Below are positions 1 through 64,000 of a stretch of DNA of 64,000 bases, in pieces. Source of the stretch: Varanus komodoensis. Taxonomy: Eukaryota; Chordata; Lepidosauria; Squamata; Varanidae. The position numbers and the translations under genes are program-made. Numbering within the stretch: the stretch's first letter is position 1; each line of letters starts with the position of its first letter. The notes below the pieces were generated by a model that worked only from the letters and a program-made list of their open reading frames with translations, was not told the origin of the DNA and did not search any database. The stretch is taken from the NCBI RefSeq assembly GCF_004798865.1, contig NW_025335641.1:13309015-13373014 (forward strand), in the 5' to 3' direction.

Positions 1-1059
1 CCAAGTTCAGGATCCCTTTAAGAGGGGCTTGAGTGGGACAGGGGTAGATTGGACTGGGTATGTTTCATTTCAAAACCCCTCAGCAAGAGATCCTTCCCCT
101 GCAGTTTGTTTTTCCTTGGATAGGTTGCTCTGAGCAGGGAGAAATGGATTCCAGCCTTCAACTGGGGCAATATCCAGATGGAGTGTGCTGTACTTTTGCA
201 GTGGGGCTCCCCATGGACAATGTTCCAGGCAAGGGCAGAAATCTATCCCTTGCGTTTATGGAAATGGTCACATTTAGAGAAATTGGATCATCTAAAAACA
301 TTTTGCACATTTTTCTGTGCAATAATGATTAAGATTGTGCTGGCACCTTGTGGGGACTAGTTATGGTTGCCAAATTGGGAATTGTGAAAGGTGACTTAAC
401 AGCTGCCTTTCCTGATCTCCCACCCTACCACCCTAAAAAAAATAAAAAAATAAGGGACAACAGCTGTGGTGAGTCTGAAAGTGCTTGTGTCAGGGAGCAG
501 TGAAGGGGAAAGGCTGTTCTCTCCAGAAGTGCCCCATGGAATACCTACAGAAGGATCAAGCGGGAGGGACAAGTCTGCAACCAACATCGGGCACGTCATT
601 CGGCCTTGGAAGATGCACCCTCACTATGTGGCTATGTTGGCCGCCATGCGATCCGAACAGGGCCAATGCCATCATTTTTCAATGTGGCCAATTCAGACAT
701 TCAACTGTGAATCGTTGAGTGATGGTAAACCGAACAACTTTCTGTGAATATTAACCATGCTTCCACATGCGTTCATTAACATCTCTTGGAAGTAACATTG
801 TCCAGGGCGTTATCCCCATATTTTGATGCTGTGTATGCCTTTGAATTTTCACACTTGTGGAAGACTGAAACTGCAAGCCACTGACCTAAGACAGAAGCCT
901 GTAGTAAACATGGGAATGTACTGAGACAGATGCCTTGCGGATGTGCTTTAAGATCTTCTCCATGTTAGGCTACATAAATTATGTCTGAAGTTTTGGTATA
1001 ACTAATGAGACTTCAGGAGAAAGTACTCATTTGTTATGCATAACGAGCAAGATACTCAC
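1..1059 (-). other. Intron after window exon 17 (partial)
   Basis: Start of the next intron in gene sense, cut by the window edge. I see no exon, and no repeat that I can name. The piece around 480-740 is somewhat richer in CG dinucleotides than the rest and may be an old repeat, but I could not identify it. Confidence 0.6.
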
Positions 1060-62185
<61,126 letters not shown>

Positions 62186-64000
62186 CTGATAGGGACAAAA
62201 ATGTAATAGAGTTCTTTATGCAAATACAGCAGAAAAATTTAAAGAAGCTGAATGGATGCATAGGTAGAACAGATGCAGTACCCATAGCGATTTTACTGTA
62301 AGTCACAATAATTTACACCACTAAAGCTGTATCATGATATGTCAAATAATTTTAGTAAGGCCATTTCTCTATCAGATAAAAACATATTGCCACTGCTGAA
62401 CTGAATCACTTTCCAGCTTTAAAAGGAAGAATGAATAATTAGCAAGGTGCTTAAGGCGACAGACAAATTTATTTCTTAATTCATCAAGGACCTCTTCATT
62501 ATGATACAATTCTTCTGTATTAAATTTCCTACTTATATTTCCAGATTTAAAACTTTGGGCTCTTTCCCTATTGGATATCTCACCTTTAAAAGTCAATTAT
62601 AGTACAGTCCCAAATGCAACGACCGGAGATTAAGGGCTGATTAACACACTCATATTTCTCCTGTTACTCAAGTGGTGAAGTTGGGAACTGCAAGGTTCAG
62701 AAATAATGCACCCAATTTAGAACCCTCTGAACCAATTGCAAAAGAAGCCAAAATGCCTTAACTTTAAGTCCAAGCCAGAATGGGTCACACTATCATCAGT
62801 TTTCATTTCCCTTTTCACCCAAACATGTTGTTGGGTTCTGCTCCCAAGTAAGGTTATAACAGAGCCTCTGCTGCACAGAATAATCTCTTAAATGTTACTA
62901 AGAAATAGAATTCCAAGACCTTCCTCGCATCCGTTCCGTGGATGTCCCCAGCACTGTAAATTATATTTCTCAGTATTCCTGCAACCCATGATGCTGCTAC
63001 ACATGCTCACAATCACATTCCAGAAATCCTGAAAAATGTAGTACTCAACTGCAGTGTAAGACACACCTTTTGTACTGTACAGAATTGTCTCTACAGATTG
63101 TCCCAGCTTCCAATTCTTACTGTATAGAATTGTCTCTACAGATTGTCCCAGCCAGACTGACACTTAAGAAAAGCATTGATCTATAGGAGGAGGCAGTTCT
63201 GACTTTCAGGTGTTGAAGGGCCTTGAGCAAGACACTCCAGATTAATTCCACTAAAAAGATTAAGCCAAGAAGGTTTGTTTCAGCAGCATCTTCAGCCTGA
63301 GAAAACACCATTTCCACGATGAACATGCTTGTAGCAAAGTAGTTTACTGTAATGTGATTTATCATGTGCAGCTATATTGTTTGCCATCAGGCAAGAAGGG
63401 TGATTGACAACATGTATCACTCTTTGTAAGAAAACAGCAAGCGCTTTGGACTTTTCCTCCAATTTTTAAGAAATGTCTATCTTGCCGCCTCTCCTATTCA
63501 GGAATCAATTTTTCCATCACTCACTAAAGGTGCCTGTAATGTTTGCAAGGCTAGGACATTGTTTTGTTCAATAACCAAGACCATTTCTTTCTTGACTGTC
63601 CTATGTGGCAAAAGAACTTCCACCAAAAAATACTTCAGGTTGTTTTTAACCTATAGTTCAAGTTCTTTTTATCCTAAATAAGTATCCAATAAAAACTAGT
63701 CGGTTTTGAAAAAGGAAAATCCAAATGAGAACATGGCATATAATGCCAAAACCCAAACTGGGAGTAAATGTTATACAATCTTTGCGTGTGAATGTTTTGA
63801 ATAATAATGGTAAAAAGTTGAGGTCCTTCCCATGGCATAAATTAAAATTCCAGGACATAAAGAAGGTATTATCTTACAATTTTCACAATGACATGGTGAT
63901 ATCTTAAAACACAAACTACAAGATGAAGCTTTCATTCTTGGTACTACATACAAGACAAAGATGGGTAGCTGATGGCTGCCTGCAATTCATAAGATGGCGT
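62186..64000 (-). other. Intron upstream of window exon 1 (partial)
   Basis: AT-rich intron running off the window. The expected preceding exon (about GVKGADGVRGLKG) is not present. The only structure seen is a 45-bp tandem duplication at 63073-63152. Confidence 0.6.
63073..63152. repeat. 45-bp tandem duplication (almost two copies)
   Basis: The unit starts tactgtacagaattgtctct and continues acagattgtcccagc. The second copy has tactgtatag instead of tactgtacag. Confidence 0.9.

Overview
This window is vertebrate genomic DNA. It carries one recognisable host gene on the minus strand: an internal stretch of the triple-helical domain of COL11A1, the alpha-1 chain of type XI collagen. I decoded 17 consecutive coding exons between 62185 (5' side) and 1060 (3' side), of 45, 54, 90 or 108 bp. 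All are bounded by AG acceptors and GT donors, all are phase 0, and every exon begins with a Gly codon. Spliced together they give 1152 bp, or 384 residues, made of 128 uninterrupted Gly-X-Y triplets. Compared from memory with human collagens, the order and sequence follow COL11A1 with no exon missing, and they differ from the close paralogue COL5A1 at several diagnostic positions. The gene runs off both ends, so neither the propeptides nor the promoter is here.

Organism: the repeat content points to a squamate reptile or a close relative. There are tRNA-derived SINEs that look like Sauria SINEs, fragments of CR1/L2-type LINEs with the LDFCNALY...YKALNGLGPGYL reverse-transcriptase tail, CR1-like 3' ends, and pogo/Tigger-like and fold-back DNA transposon remnants. 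This is an inference from repeat families and I cannot name the species.

Layout from the 5' side of the gene (high coordinates): 62.2-53.2 kb holds exons 1-3 and the densest SINE/LINE clutter. 53.2-42.2 kb holds exon 4, microsatellites, a 30-base poly(C) run and a Tigger-like MITE. 42.2-41.8 kb holds three exons packed into 446 bp, separated by introns of only 218 and 84 bp. 41.8-23 kb holds exons 8-11, several CR1/L2 remnants and a 1.1-kb pogo-like element with a GC-rich interior. 23-15 kb holds exons 11-14. 15.7-1 kb holds exons 14-17 and the two largest LINE remnants (2.5-4.8 kb and 12.2-13.1 kb), which belong to the same family.

The exons work as one unit: they encode part of the rigid triple helix that assembles with COL11A2 and COL2A1-type chains in cartilage fibrils. 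Within it I see a GFPGER integrin-type motif (exon 12) and a strongly basic stretch across exons 5-6, like the heparin-binding site described in alpha-1(V) collagen. I found no tRNA, rRNA, CRISPR, operon or other microbial feature, and no clear new biological system. The second-look items are repeats touching splice sites, palindromes and unusual transposon remnants.
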